From: Spongiibacteraceae bacterium UBA5047 | GTDB taxonomy: Bacteria; Pseudomonadota; Gammaproteobacteria; Pseudomonadales; Spongiibacteraceae | Direction: 5' to 3' | Assembly (NCBI GenBank): GCA_002415025.1 | Contig: DIBR01000031.1 | Location: 1-36,989 of the forward strand | DNA: 36,989 nucleotides | Part shown: positions 23,872 to 32,553 of the stretch, piece by piece | Layout: every line of letters starts with the position of its first letter | Numbering within the stretch: position 1 is the first letter of the stretch | Notes under the pieces: model-generated | The model's input: the letters and a program-made list of their open reading frames with translations, nothing else | Databases searched by the model: none | Told to the model about the DNA's origin: nothing | Translations under genes and position numbers: made by a program

Positions 23872-24984
23872 ATGCACCTGCGTAGTCTGGCCTTACACAC
23901 CTTCCGGAACTTTGAAGCCACCTCGCTTGATGATTGTGGGGCTGTCAACCTGTTGATTGGTGAGAACGGCAGCGGTAAAACCTCGTTGCTCGAAGCCATT
24001 TATTGCCTCGGCAGTAGCCGCTCCTTCCGTACGCGCAAGTGGCAGTCGCTGGTGCAACACCACGAGGAGCAGTTTGTGGTGACGGGTGAACTGCATCGCG
24101 ACGGTGCTAGCGAGCGACTGGGTATCCGTCGACGGCGTGGCGAAAAGTCCCCCGTCGTCAAACACCGGGGGGTGATGCTGCGCTCGGCCGGCGAGTTAGC
24201 CGGGGTGCTGCCCCTCCAGTTGATCGATAGCGCCGCGTTTCAATTACTGGAAGGTCCGCCCGAGATACGGCGACAGTGGTTGGACTGGGGGGTGTTTCAC
24301 GTGGAACAACACGCTTTTGTGGTGGCCTGGCGCCGCTACCGCAAAGCCTTGCAACAGCGCAACGCCCTCCTCCGCCAGCCCTCGACCCCGCTGTCAGCGC
24401 TGTCGCCCTGGACCGAGGAGTTGGTCCGTAGCGGCGAGGTGGTGCATGCCCTGCGCCACGCCCAATTCGAGCGTCTGGTGCCGCTGATACAAAGCACCTA
24501 TGCGGACATAGATGCCTCGGCGAGTGCGGCGGTGAGCCTGGACTACCGCTATTCTCCCGGCTGGGATGTGAGTCAGTACAGTCTGGCGGAGCGGCTGGAC
24601 AGCGCACTTCAGACCGACCGGGAGTTAGGCTATACACGGCATGGCCCTCATCGCGCGGACGTGCGGATCAAGGTGGGTGCCCAGCCTGCAATAGAGGTGT
24701 TGTCGCGGGGGCAGCTGAAGACGGCGATCTGTTGTATTCGCATCGCACAGGCGAAGTTATTGGCGCAATATGGTATAAAGAGTGTTTTCCTGATTGATGA
24801 TTTGCCGGCCGAATTAGACCCTTATCGACGGCGGCAACTGACACAAGCCTTGCTGGCACTGGAGATGCAGTTGTTCTTCACCAGCATCCAGGCCGGTGAT
24901 CTGGCGGACTGTTTTGAGGGCCTGCCGGCACACGCGCTGAAAAGGTTTCACGTGAAACAGGGGTCGGTGTCTCCCCTGCCATAA
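23872..24984 (+). CDS. recF: DNA replication and repair protein RecF
   Basis: SMC-like ATPase that with RecO and RecR loads RecA on gapped DNA. I choose the ATG at 23872 (370 residues, MHLRSLALHTFRNFEATSLD), the canonical RecF start. The frame is open upstream with a TTG at 23842, but that would begin just after the terminator. Walker A is GENGSGKT at 30-37; the C-terminal signature is LSRGQLKTAICCIRIAQAKL, then Walker B-type VFLIDDLPAELD. No clear Shine-Dalgarno sequence precedes the start. Two parS sites lie within the coding sequence, at codons about 141-146 and 358-363, encoding FHVEQ and FHVKQ. It is 52 bases before gyrB. Confidence 0.95.
   Translation: MHLRSLALHTFRNFEATSLDDCGAVNLLIGENGSGKTSLLEAIYCLGSSRSFRTRKWQSLVQHHEEQFVVTGELHRDGASERLGIRRRRGEKSPVVKHRGVMLRSAGELAGVLPLQLIDSAAFQLLEGPPEIRRQWLDWGVFHVEQHAFVVAWRRYRKALQQRNALLRQPSTPLSALSPWTEELVRSGEVVHALRHAQFERLVPLIQSTYADIDASASAAVSLDYRYSPGWDVSQYSLAERLDSALQTDRELGYTRHGPHRADVRIKVGAQPAIEVLSRGQLKTAICCIRIAQAKLLAQYGIKSVFLIDDLPAELDPYRRRQLTQALLALEMQLFFTSIQAGDLADCFEGLPAHALKRFHVKQGSVSPLP
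24293..24308. promoter_or_regulatory. parS: parS site 1 inside recF
   Basis: TGTTTCACGTGGAACA matches the bacterial ParB-binding consensus (TGTTNCACGTGNAACA). Centre CACGTG at 24298-24303. In frame it encodes V-F-H-V-E-Q of RecF. Confidence 0.88.
24944..24959. promoter_or_regulatory. parS: parS site 2 at the 3' end of recF
   Basis: GGTTTCACGTGAAACA differs from TGTTTCACGTGAAACA only at the first base. It overlaps RecF codons R-F-H-V-K-Q, 651 bases after site 1, 25 bases before the recF stop. Confidence 0.82.
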
Positions 24985-25036
24985 CATAAGACTTTGGCTC
25001 CTGCACCGCAGGGGCGACGATGTTCAAGAGGACAGT

Positions 25037-27460
25037 ATGAGCGAAGGTAAACAGTACGATTCATCGAGTATCAAGGTTTTGAAGGGCCTGGACGCCGTCC
25101 GAAAGCGTCCGGGCATGTATATCGGCGATACCGATGACGGCACGGGCCTTCACCATATGGTCTTCGAGGTTGTCGATAACTCCATTGACGAAGCGCTGGC
25201 CGGCTTTTGCACCAAGATACAGATCATCATTCACCCCGACGAGTCGATTACCGTGCGCGATAACGGTCGCGGCGTGCCTACCGAAATGCACGACGAGGGA
25301 GTCTCGGCCGCCGAGGTGATCATGACCGTACTGCACGCCGGCGGCAAATTCGGGGGGGATGACAACAGCTACAAAATCTCCGGGGGGCTGCATGGGGTGG
25401 GCGTTTCGGTGGTCAATGCCCTCTCCAAAAAGCTGATTCTAACCATTCGCCGCCAAGGCAAAGTGCATGAGCAGAGCTACACCCACGGCGTACCCGATGC
25501 GCCGCTCACCGTGGTGGGTGATACCGATACCACGGGCACCGAGCTGCGGTTTCACCCCTCGGAAGAGACCTTTACCAATATCGAATTTCATTTTGACCAG
25601 CTTGCCAAACGCGTGCGGGAACTGGCCTTCCTTAACTCCGGGGTGAATATCGACCTGGTTGATGAGCGCAGCGGCGAGAAAGAAAATTTTTACTACGAAG
25701 GCGGCCTCAAAGCCTTTGTGGAGTACCTGAACCATAACAAAAGCCCGATCAATGAGGTCTTTCACTTCTCTACCGAGGGCGAAGGCGGTGTGGGTGTGGA
25801 AGTGGCCCTGCAGTGGAATGATGGTTTCCAGGAAAACCTGTACTGTTTTACCAACAATATTCCCCAGCGTGACGGCGGCACCCATTTGGCGGGCTTTCGC
25901 GCCGGACTAACCCGGAACCTGAACAACTACATTGAACAGGAAGGCCTCGCCAAAAAGGCCAAGGTCAGCACGACGGGCGACGACGCCCGCGAAGGGTTGA
26001 CCGCCATTATTTCCGTCAAGGTACCGGACCCCAAGTTTTCCTCTCAGACCAAAGACAAGCTGGTCTCCAGTGAAGTTAAAACGGTGGTTGAGCAGGCCAT
26101 GAGTGACAAGTTCGCCGACTTTCTGCAGGAAAAACCCGGCGAGGCCAAGATTATCGTTCAGAAGATGCTGGATGCCGCCCGCGCCCGCGAGGCCGCGCGC
26201 AAGGCACGGGATATGACCCGCCGCAAAGGCGCACTGGATATAGCCGGCCTGCCCGGTAAGTTAGCGGATTGTCAGGAAAAAGACCCCGCCCTCTCGGAAA
26301 TTTACCTGGTGGAGGGCGACTCGGCCGGTGGTAGCGCAAAACAGGGGCGCGACCGACGAACCCAGGCGATACTGCCGCTAAAGGGTAAGATTCTGAACGT
26401 TGAAAAGGCCCGCTTCGACAAAATGCTGTCCTCGGCAGAGGTCGGCACCATGGTGACCGCTCTGGGTTGCGGTATCGGCAAGTCCGAATTTAATCTGGAG
26501 AAGTTGCGTTATCACTCCATCATTATCATGACGGATGCGGACGTGGATGGCTCGCACATCCGCACCCTGCTGCTGACGTTTTTCTTTCGGCAAATGCCAC
26601 AGTTGATTGAGCAAGGGCATATCTTTATTGCCCAACCGCCGCTCTACAAGATTGGCCGGGGCAAGTCACACACCTACCTGAAAGATGATGAAGCGCTGAA
26701 TGAGTACCTGACCAATTCGGCGTTGGAAGACGCTTCGTTGCATGTCCATGCCGATGCCCCCGGTATCAGCGGTGCGGGGCTGGAACAGCTCGTGCGGGAA
26801 TACCGGGGGGTCGAAAAAGTGATTGACCGCCTCAGCCGGGTTTATCCGGTGGTGTCACTGTGGCAAATGCTGGATGCCCCGACCCTGAGTCAGGACATGA
26901 TGCAGGATCGTGCTGCCGTTGAGGGTTGGTGTGAGGCCCTGTCAGAGCTGTTAGCCCAGACGGTAGAGGCCAAACACAACCGCTATCTCCTGACGGCCGA
27001 TGAAGACACCGAGCGTCACTACTTCCGCCCCCGGATTACCGTTGTTGCACACGGAGTAAGTACTGACTATCTCATAACGCGAGAGTTTGTAGGGTCTTCT
27101 GACTATCAAAAAATCCGCGCGCTGGGTGAAAAGTTGTCGGGTTTGCTGGAAGACGGCGCCTATGTCAAACGCGGCGAGCGTCAGCAAGCCGCCGAAAGCT
27201 TTGGTGAATCACTGGCCTGGTTGATGAAGCAGGCGGAGCGCGGCTACAACATCCAGCGCTACAAGGGCCTGGGCGAAATGAACCCCGAGCAGCTGTGGGA
27301 AACCACAATGGACCCCGAGTGTCGCCGGATGCTGCGCGTTACTATAGAAGACGCTATCGCTGCCGATCAGATTTTCACCACGCTGATGGGCGATGTGGTT
27401 GAGCCGCGCCGTGATTTTATAGAAACCAATGCCCTGAACGTAGCTAACCTTGATGTGTAA
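25037..27460 (+). CDS. gyrB: DNA gyrase subunit B
   Basis: ATPase subunit of DNA gyrase, introducing negative supercoils with GyrA. The 807-residue protein has the GHKL ATP-binding domain (VFEVVDNSIDEALAG at about 40-54, GRGVPTEMH, GGLHGVGVSVVNALS), the transducer domain, the TOPRIM domain with EGDSAGGSAKQGRDRRTQA (about 422-440) and the DVDGSHIRTL motif, an insertion of gammaproteobacterial size, and a C-terminus ending RRDFIETNALNVANLDV. The length is close to the 804 residues of E. coli. A terminator follows at 27487. Co-orientation with recF and a gap of 52 bases suggest co-transcription. Confidence 0.98.
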   Translation: MSEGKQYDSSSIKVLKGLDAVRKRPGMYIGDTDDGTGLHHMVFEVVDNSIDEALAGFCTKIQIIIHPDESITVRDNGRGVPTEMHDEGVSAAEVIMTVLHAGGKFGGDDNSYKISGGLHGVGVSVVNALSKKLILTIRRQGKVHEQSYTHGVPDAPLTVVGDTDTTGTELRFHPSEETFTNIEFHFDQLAKRVRELAFLNSGVNIDLVDERSGEKENFYYEGGLKAFVEYLNHNKSPINEVFHFSTEGEGGVGVEVALQWNDGFQENLYCFTNNIPQRDGGTHLAGFRAGLTRNLNNYIEQEGLAKKAKVSTTGDDAREGLTAIISVKVPDPKFSSQTKDKLVSSEVKTVVEQAMSDKFADFLQEKPGEAKIIVQKMLDAARAREAARKARDMTRRKGALDIAGLPGKLADCQEKDPALSEIYLVEGDSAGGSAKQGRDRRTQAILPLKGKILNVEKARFDKMLSSAEVGTMVTALGCGIGKSEFNLEKLRYHSIIIMTDADVDGSHIRTLLLTFFFRQMPQLIEQGHIFIAQPPLYKIGRGKSHTYLKDDEALNEYLTNSALEDASLHVHADAPGISGAGLEQLVREYRGVEKVIDRLSRVYPVVSLWQMLDAPTLSQDMMQDRAAVEGWCEALSELLAQTVEAKHNRYLLTADEDTERHYFRPRITVVAHGVSTDYLITREFVGSSDYQKIRALGEKLSGLLEDGAYVKRGERQQAAESFGESLAWLMKQAERGYNIQRYKGLGEMNPEQLWETTMDPECRRMLRVTIEDAIAADQIFTTLMGDVVEPRRDFIETNALNVANLDV

Positions 27461-27486
27461 GTAATTACTTACACGAAGAGCCTTTG

Positions 27487-27517
27487 AAGCCGGGAGCAGC
27501 AATGTCCCGGCTTTTTT
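27487..27517 (+). terminator. Rho-independent terminator after gyrB
   Basis: AAGCCGGGA (27487-27495) pairs with TCCCGGCTT (27505-27513) around a nine-base loop, followed by T residues to 27517. It lies 26 bases after the gyrB stop. Confidence 0.9.
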
Positions 27518-27630
27518 GTGCCCGTCATTCTGCGCGGTGCGACAGGCAACAAATTGAATATAGGCAGAAGGGCTGCAGCTCTTTACAATGTGCTCGCAGA
27601 TAACAACGGCTTGTGTTTGCGGAGGCTCCC

Positions 27631-27888
27631 ATGACGGTCGGACTCTTGATCAGTACGCTGGGTTGGTGCGCGGTAATCAATATTGGCATCCTGTTGTTTG
27701 CCACTTTGATGCTCTTGCTGGGCGGACGTTTGCCCCGGCGCTTACACCGCGAGTTATTCGGGCTCGACGAGGTCAAACTCAATGAGGCCTATTTTCAGTT
27801 TCTCGCCAACTACAAATTATTGATTTTGCTGTTTAACGTGACGCCCTACTTCGCCCTGCAACTCGCAACGGCGGTAACAACCAACTGA
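27631..27888 (+). CDS. Small inner-membrane protein, DUF6868-like
   Basis: An 85-residue protein with two clear hydrophobic segments (about 4-30, ending LMLLLGGRL, and 57-80, YKLLILLFNVTPYFALQLA) joined by a polar part with RRLHRELFGLDEVKLNEAYF. The start ATG at 27631 is set by GGAGG five bases upstream; the frame is open slightly further 5'. The pattern LGWCAVINIGILL followed by YKLLILLFN resembles, from memory, the uncharacterised DUF6868 family. Function unknown. It lies 16 bases before the acyltransferase gene and is probably co-transcribed with it. Confidence 0.7.
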   Translation: MTVGLLISTLGWCAVINIGILLFATLMLLLGGRLPRRLHRELFGLDEVKLNEAYFQFLANYKLLILLFNVTPYFALQLATAVTTN

Positions 27889-27904
27889 CAGGTGAAAAGA
27901 GCTC

Positions 27905-28813
27905 GTGCTTTCATTTCTTCCTCACTGGCTGCGCGGCAGCCTGGTGCTTTTATTGATCATTGTGTCCACCCTGTTCTGGTTTATTCCCATCATCGTCTTT
28001 GCCTTTGTCAAACTGTTGGTGCCACTGCGAGCGGTGCGAACCTTGTGTACGCGAATTCTCATCGAAGCCGCCACCATCTGGATAGGTATCAATAACCGGC
28101 TTCTGCAGCTGTTTAACCGCATCGAGTGGGACGTGGAAGGACTCGAGGGTCTTAGCCGCGAGGACTGGTATCTGGTTACCTGCAATCACCAGTCCTGGGC
28201 TGACATTCTGGTGGTGCAAAAGACGCTACATCGCAAAACACCCATGCTGAAGTTTTTTCTCAAACAGCAATTGATCTGGGTGCCGGTCATTGGGGTGGCG
28301 TGGTGGGCGCTGGATTTCCCCTTTATGAAGCGCTACAGCGCCGAGCAGATCAGAAAAAATCCGGCGCTAAAAGGCAAGGATCTGGAAACCACTCGCAAAG
28401 CCTGCGAAAAATTCAAATACACGCCTGTCGCCGTGTTCAATTTTTTGGAAGGAACACGTTTTACCCCGCAAAAACACGAGGCTCAGCAATCGCCCTACCG
28501 CTACTTGCTCAAACCGAAAGCGGGTGGCGCCGGCTTTGTACTGGGCGCGATGGGGCAGCAGTTGCATACCATGCTGAATATCACGATCCACTACCCCGGC
28601 AAAAGCCACGGCTTTTGGGATTTGCTCAGTGGGCGAATTCATCGTGTGATTGTACGAGTTGAAACGCTGCCGATTCCTCCGGAGTTGCTGAATCGAGACT
28701 ATCTTCAGGACGAGGCGTATCGTCTACAGGTGCAGCAATGGGTTGGGGAATTGTGGCGGCGCAAGGACGCCCAGTTGGCGATAATGCATGAGCAGTATTC
28801 TGAGCGGGATTAA
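27905..28813 (+). CDS. PlsC-type acyltransferase (YihG-like)
   Basis: A 302-residue membrane-associated acyltransferase, likely transferring acyl groups to 1-acyl-glycerol-3-phosphate or a related phospholipid. Catalytic motif NHQSWAD with His95 and Asp100; acceptor-binding motif EGTR at 182-185. The N-terminus has a strong hydrophobic segment (about 10-40) as an anchor. The length and segment order resemble E. coli YihG (about 310 residues). The start is a GTG at 27905 with GGTGAAAAGAG upstream, so initiation may be weak. It follows the small membrane protein closely. Exact substrate not determinable. Confidence 0.85.
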   Translation: MLSFLPHWLRGSLVLLLIIVSTLFWFIPIIVFAFVKLLVPLRAVRTLCTRILIEAATIWIGINNRLLQLFNRIEWDVEGLEGLSREDWYLVTCNHQSWADILVVQKTLHRKTPMLKFFLKQQLIWVPVIGVAWWALDFPFMKRYSAEQIRKNPALKGKDLETTRKACEKFKYTPVAVFNFLEGTRFTPQKHEAQQSPYRYLLKPKAGGAGFVLGAMGQQLHTMLNITIHYPGKSHGFWDLLSGRIHRVIVRVETLPIPPELLNRDYLQDEAYRLQVQQWVGELWRRKDAQLAIMHEQYSERD

Positions 28814-28827
28814 TTGCTGAATTAATC
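28808..28827. repeat. Inverted repeat GATTAATT-GCTG-AATTAATC
   Basis: Perfect eight-base arms with a four-base loop, overlapping the acyltransferase stop codon. No T-run follows, so it is either a weak RNA hairpin or a protein-binding site. Confidence 0.5.
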
Positions 28828-28849
28828 GGCCGCGTCTGTCGAATCTTCT

Positions 28850-28892
28850 CTGTGAAAAGCGACTAGCTGATACAGAGTGTATTTCACAGGAG
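28850..28892 (+). promoter_or_regulatory. Leader hairpin covering the VOC gene's ribosome binding site edge
   Basis: CTGTGAAA (28850-28857) and TTTCACAG (28882-28889) are perfect eight-base arms across 24 bases. The 3' arm runs into AGGAG (28888-28892), the ribosome binding site of the gene at 28900. Pairing could limit translation; the effect is inferred. Confidence 0.35.
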
Positions 28893-28899
28893 AAAACCG

Positions 28900-29325
28900 A
28901 TGATCAGTTGCAACCCCTACCTCAATTTTAACGGCAATTGTCGCACGGCGATCGAAACCTACGCGGCCATACTCGGCGCAGACATCATGGCCATCATGCC
29001 CCACTCGGAAATGCCTGACCCGAGCCAGGTTCCGGCAGAATGGCAGAACCTGATTATGCATGCTTGCCTGAAAATCGGGGACACTTTTCTGATGGCCTCC
29101 GACAGTCCGCCCGAGCACTTTCAAGCGGCGGCAGGGTTGAGTGTGTCGTTGCAAATTGATGATCCCGCCGAGGCAGACCGGGTTTACGCAGCGCTAGCCG
29201 AGGAAGGCAGTACTACCATGCCCATCGAAGAAACGTTCTGGGCACTGCGTTTCGGTATGCTGGTTGATCGATTTGGCACGCCATGGATGATCAATTGCCC
29301 GCAACCTGAAGCCGACTGCGGATAA
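28900..29325 (+). CDS. PhnB-like VOC (glyoxalase-fold) protein
   Basis: A 141-residue protein with the PhnB/3-demethylubiquinone-methyltransferase-like vicinal-oxygen-chelate fold. Typical segments are the start SCNPYLNFNGNCRTAIETYA, the ALKIGD-type strand (ACLKIGDTFLMASD), VSLQIDDPAEADRVYAALA, and the end WALRFGMLVDRFGTPWMINC. No signal peptide. Members of this group have no agreed catalytic role and several lack metal ligands, so I give no reaction. A good CACAGGAG precedes the ATG. It starts 86 bases after the acyltransferase. Confidence 0.85.
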   Translation: MISCNPYLNFNGNCRTAIETYAAILGADIMAIMPHSEMPDPSQVPAEWQNLIMHACLKIGDTFLMASDSPPEHFQAAAGLSVSLQIDDPAEADRVYAALAEEGSTTMPIEETFWALRFGMLVDRFGTPWMINCPQPEADCG

Positions 29326-29414
29326 GCGCGTCGGTATATTTACCTATGCCGCTCGCCCGGCACACACCGTAAGCTTGGGGAAGTGCAACTTGATTTTCGC
29401 TCAGGAGACTCCCC

Positions 29415-30413
29415 ATGCTGACGGCGCCTACCCCCGCTGGTGACGAGCAACGTGTTGCCGCATTACATTCTTTGAATCTTCTGGACACCTTGCCGGAAGA
29501 GCGGTTTGACCGGTTGACACGGCTTGCCCGTCGGGTGTTCGAGGTGCCCATTGCCCTGGTCAGCCTGGTGGATGAAAACCGCCAATGGTTTAAATCAAGG
29601 GCAGGTCTGGACGCAACAGAAACGCCCCGCGATATTTCCTTCTGCGGGCATGCCATTCACGGGCAGCAAGTCTTCGAAATTAGCGACGCCAGCCTGGACC
29701 CGCGTTTTTTTGACAATCCGCTGGTTACCGAAAACCCCAATATACGCTTCTACGCGGGCTGCCCCTTGCACTCAATGGATGGCAATCCGCTGGGTACGCT
29801 TTGTATTATCGACAGCAAGCCCCGCCAGCTAAACCATGAAGAACTGGAAACACTGCAGGATTTGGCACTGATGGCCGAGCGCGAACTGGCAGCGTTGCAA
29901 CTGGCCACGGTCGATGAATTAACGGGCATCAGTAATCGTCGCGGATTTGGCATGTTGGCCAACAAGAGCCTTAAATATTGCGCCCGCAACGATCTCAAGG
30001 CGGCACTGGTCTATCTGGACCTCAACAAGTTCAAACCCATTAATGACCAACATGGCCACGCTGAAGGTGACAAGGCGCTTATCGTGTTTGCCGATCTAAT
30101 GAAACAGCTGTTCAGGGAGTCTGACGTATTTGCCCGTGTTGGTGGTGACGAGTTTGTGGTGTTGTTGACCGACACCGACAAGTTACAGGCGGAGCACCTG
30201 ATCGGGCGTTTTCAGGAAGCGCTGGACCAGTACAATGCGACGGCGGGCAACCCCTACACCATTCGCTTTGCCCACGGTGTGGTTGACTACAATCGCTTCA
30301 GGCACAATTCTATCGACAGCCTGATGGCCGATGGCGACAAAATGATGTACTGGCAAAAAGAGCACACCGCCCTTGGCAAACTGGACGGGCGTGGTTCGCG
30401 CAGATTGAAATAA
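29415..30413 (+). CDS. GAF-GGDEF diguanylate cyclase
   Basis: A 332-residue soluble signalling protein, likely making cyclic di-GMP. Residues about 10-160 form a GAF domain of the type with FEVPIALVSLVDENRQWFKS, SFCGHAI and CPLHSMDGNPLGTLC. Residues about 163-330 form a GGDEF domain with an intact active site GGDEF at 243-247, the preceding DELTGISNRRG (167-177) and the inhibitory I-site RESD at 234-237, spaced five residues before it. An active, product-inhibited cyclase is therefore expected. AGGAG lies before the ATG. The input sensed by the GAF domain is unknown. It is convergent with the next gene, eight bases apart. Confidence 0.92.
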   Translation: MLTAPTPAGDEQRVAALHSLNLLDTLPEERFDRLTRLARRVFEVPIALVSLVDENRQWFKSRAGLDATETPRDISFCGHAIHGQQVFEISDASLDPRFFDNPLVTENPNIRFYAGCPLHSMDGNPLGTLCIIDSKPRQLNHEELETLQDLALMAERELAALQLATVDELTGISNRRGFGMLANKSLKYCARNDLKAALVYLDLNKFKPINDQHGHAEGDKALIVFADLMKQLFRESDVFARVGGDEFVVLLTDTDKLQAEHLIGRFQEALDQYNATAGNPYTIRFAHGVVDYNRFRHNSIDSLMADGDKMMYWQKEHTALGKLDGRGSRRLK

Positions 30414-30421
30414 CAAGCCGA

Positions 30422-31744
30422 CTAGAAGTACCAGTTATATTCCAGCTGCAGGTAGTCGTCGAACCTGACGGCGAAAAAATTACTGTCAGCGGGGGCAATG
30501 TTGTGAAAAACACGCGCTTCCAGGCTCAGCTTGCTACTGCCTGACAGGCGCCGACTGTACTCGATACTGTAAAACTGGCTTTCAACCTCCAGGTCAAATA
30601 CTGCGCCGGCCAGCAGCGCGCTGTCCCAGGCATCGTTTGCGGCCCAGCGCGCGCCAATAAAAACATCATCCTGAAAGCCGCTTCCACGGTTGAGCCCGCG
30701 CTCATCCCATAGATATTCAACCAGCACCCCGATATCACTGGCGCTATCGAATACGCCGTAAAAGCTGTACTCCAGACCGGCTGTTGCGGCTGTATAACGC
30801 TCGCGCGAACGAATTTCCGGGCTTGTGGCCGCGCCTCGACGGTTAAACTCGTCGCGCCACAGCGCCTCCAGCTTCCACAACCAGCTACCGCCCGTGTACT
30901 GTGCGTCGATACTGAACTGATCCATCTGACCGTAAAACGGTCGCAGCGACAGCAGTTCTCCGCTGGCGGGAGTCAGTAAGTTACTGTTCATCGCAGCGAG
31001 CTGAATCACACCCGCTGCGGGGGGAGCCAGCGCAGTACTGCCGGGGTTAATAACAATATCACCCGCTATAAACTTCGGGTCGCGCTGGGTGCCTGAGAAC
31101 CAGGCGACACCGTAGTCCAGCCCGCCAAGCCAGCCCTGATATCGCAAGGCCCAGTCGACGTGTTGTTGGCCGGCACCGGATTCATACAGCGGATTGCTGT
31201 CATCGACAACAACAGGTGGCCGCAGGCGGCCCTCTTCTCCCGCAAACTGGCGTTCGCGAAAGTACGGCAGAATAAATAGCCGGGTACTACCGCCGTTCTC
31301 GGCAACGTAGTTTAGCCGCAGCATGGGTTGGCCAAGTTTGTCTTCGCCGTCGATGTTCTCAAGCGCATCGTCCTGGTTAATAGTGTCGACCAGGTGCAGC
31401 AGTTCGGTGCGCCCCCAAAAAACACGGGATATACCAAAGCGAACCTCCCACGGGCCACGCACACCTTGCCAGTGCAACTCGCGAAAATCAGCGTGGCTGC
31501 GCTCGTCATCGGCGCTGTCAACGCGCCCGAATGCGGTCGCTGTCAGGCTGTTGTCACCCCCGCCCCACTCTATATACCACTCGGGGCTGAGAGCCATTGA
31601 AGCCTGAAAGTCTTTCTGCTGGTCTTGCGCGGCGTCCTGGGTATAGCCGCGCAATTCAAACTGCAGATCGGTTTCCAGAGTTTGGTAGAACTCTGCCAAT
31701 GCGCAACTCGAACCAAGCGTTACAAGAAAAAACAGGCTTCGCAT
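30422..31744 (-). CDS. Outer-membrane beta-barrel protein (envelope operon)
   Basis: A 440-residue protein with a signal peptide (about residues 1-17, cleaved after ALA) and alternating polar/aromatic stretches, e.g. WYIEWGGGDNSLTATAFGRV and FSIDAQYTGGSWLWKLEALW, typical of a beta-barrel. It ends LEYNWYF with the C-terminal aromatic residue of outer-membrane barrel signals. I do not recognise a named family with confidence; DUF1302-like or porin-like proteins are the nearest thought. It starts two bases after the LolA-like gene, so all three minus-strand genes form one operon. It probably provides the outer-membrane part of the exporter; that is inference. Confidence 0.7.
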   Translation of the reverse strand: MRSLFFLVTLGSSCALAEFYQTLETDLQFELRGYTQDAAQDQQKDFQASMALSPEWYIEWGGGDNSLTATAFGRVDSADDERSHADFRELHWQGVRGPWEVRFGISRVFWGRTELLHLVDTINQDDALENIDGEDKLGQPMLRLNYVAENGGSTRLFILPYFRERQFAGEEGRLRPPVVVDDSNPLYESGAGQQHVDWALRYQGWLGGLDYGVAWFSGTQRDPKFIAGDIVINPGSTALAPPAAGVIQLAAMNSNLLTPASGELLSLRPFYGQMDQFSIDAQYTGGSWLWKLEALWRDEFNRRGAATSPEIRSRERYTAATAGLEYSFYGVFDSASDIGVLVEYLWDERGLNRGSGFQDDVFIGARWAANDAWDSALLAGAVFDLEVESQFYSIEYSRRLSGSSKLSLEARVFHNIAPADSNFFAVRFDDYLQLEYNWYF

Positions 31745-31746
31745 TA

Positions 31747-32553
31747 TCAGCGCATCCTGGCCAGACCGGATTGATTGAAATCGCGCTCGTTGAGACCATC
31801 GGCAAAGCTGTAGTCCTGAAAACTCAAGGTGGTGCTTTTGAGTGTTTGGTGGTTGATCATTTCCAGTCGGGCAGCACGCCAGTGTTTGTCGAGATACTGT
31901 TTATAGTCGTGAAAAGTCAGGGTTTTCAGGTGGCTTTGCTTGCGATCGAAATACTCCACCTTGTGAACGCGATACTCGGCCTTGTCGAGCCAAACCACCT
32001 GGCGTGAATAACCGGAATCTTCGTCGACCGGGTCGCGTTCTATCACAAAGCAATCGAGGCCATTGAGCTTTTCATCACGCAGATACGTGTAGGTATACTT
32101 CTCGACCTCCTGAGACGAAATATCTTCATAGGCAAACTCCGAGCCCATGAAGGGCCCGGATTTATTGCTCGACGCAATGCGTTTTACACGCTTTAACGCA
32201 GGCAGATAAAGCCATTGATCGTCGTCGCCTGTCTTATGACTGAAGGTTAGCAAGGCCGTGCCACGTACGTCGCGCGGCTCGTCAAAAATAATCAAACCCT
32301 TGTCGCCATCGTCACTTACTTCCAGAGACTTGCTGCGCATCTCGCGCGAACTCTCCTGGCCCTGGCGGTTTCGCAATACCATGGCCATGGTAGCGGATGA
32401 ATCCTGCCAGCCTTCATCCCGGCGATCAGCTTCCTGCGCTATCGCCAGGCCCTTTTCCGGCGCCGACATAGTGTCGTACTGCGCAACAGAAAGCGGCGCA
32501 GCCAACACAAATAACGTAGCAACAGTGGCGCGCTTAACTAGCAGAAGGTTCAT
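31747..32553 (-). CDS. LolA-like periplasmic protein (outer membrane lipoprotein-sorting family)
   Basis: A 268-residue protein with a signal peptide (hydrophobic core VATLFVLAAPLSVA, cut near residue 24). The mature part matches the LolA_like/outer membrane lipoprotein-sorting family (COG2834 type): SSATMAMVLRNRQGQESSRE, then LLTFSHKTGDDDQWLYLPAL, the conserved RIASSNKSGPFMGSEFAYED, and WLDKAEYRVHKVEYFDRK. It would bind a hydrophobic cargo in its half-barrel. It overlaps the 3' end of the RND gene by 20 bases and precedes the barrel gene by two bases, so it is tightly coupled to both. It is distinct from the true LolA of the Lol pathway. Confidence 0.85.
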   Translation of the reverse strand: MNLLLVKRATVATLFVLAAPLSVAQYDTMSAPEKGLAIAQEADRRDEGWQDSSATMAMVLRNRQGQESSREMRSKSLEVSDDGDKGLIIFDEPRDVRGTALLTFSHKTGDDDQWLYLPALKRVKRIASSNKSGPFMGSEFAYEDISSQEVEKYTYTYLRDEKLNGLDCFVIERDPVDEDSGYSRQVVWLDKAEYRVHKVEYFDRKQSHLKTLTFHDYKQYLDKHWRAARLEMINHQTLKSTTLSFQDYSFADGLNERDFNQSGLARMR

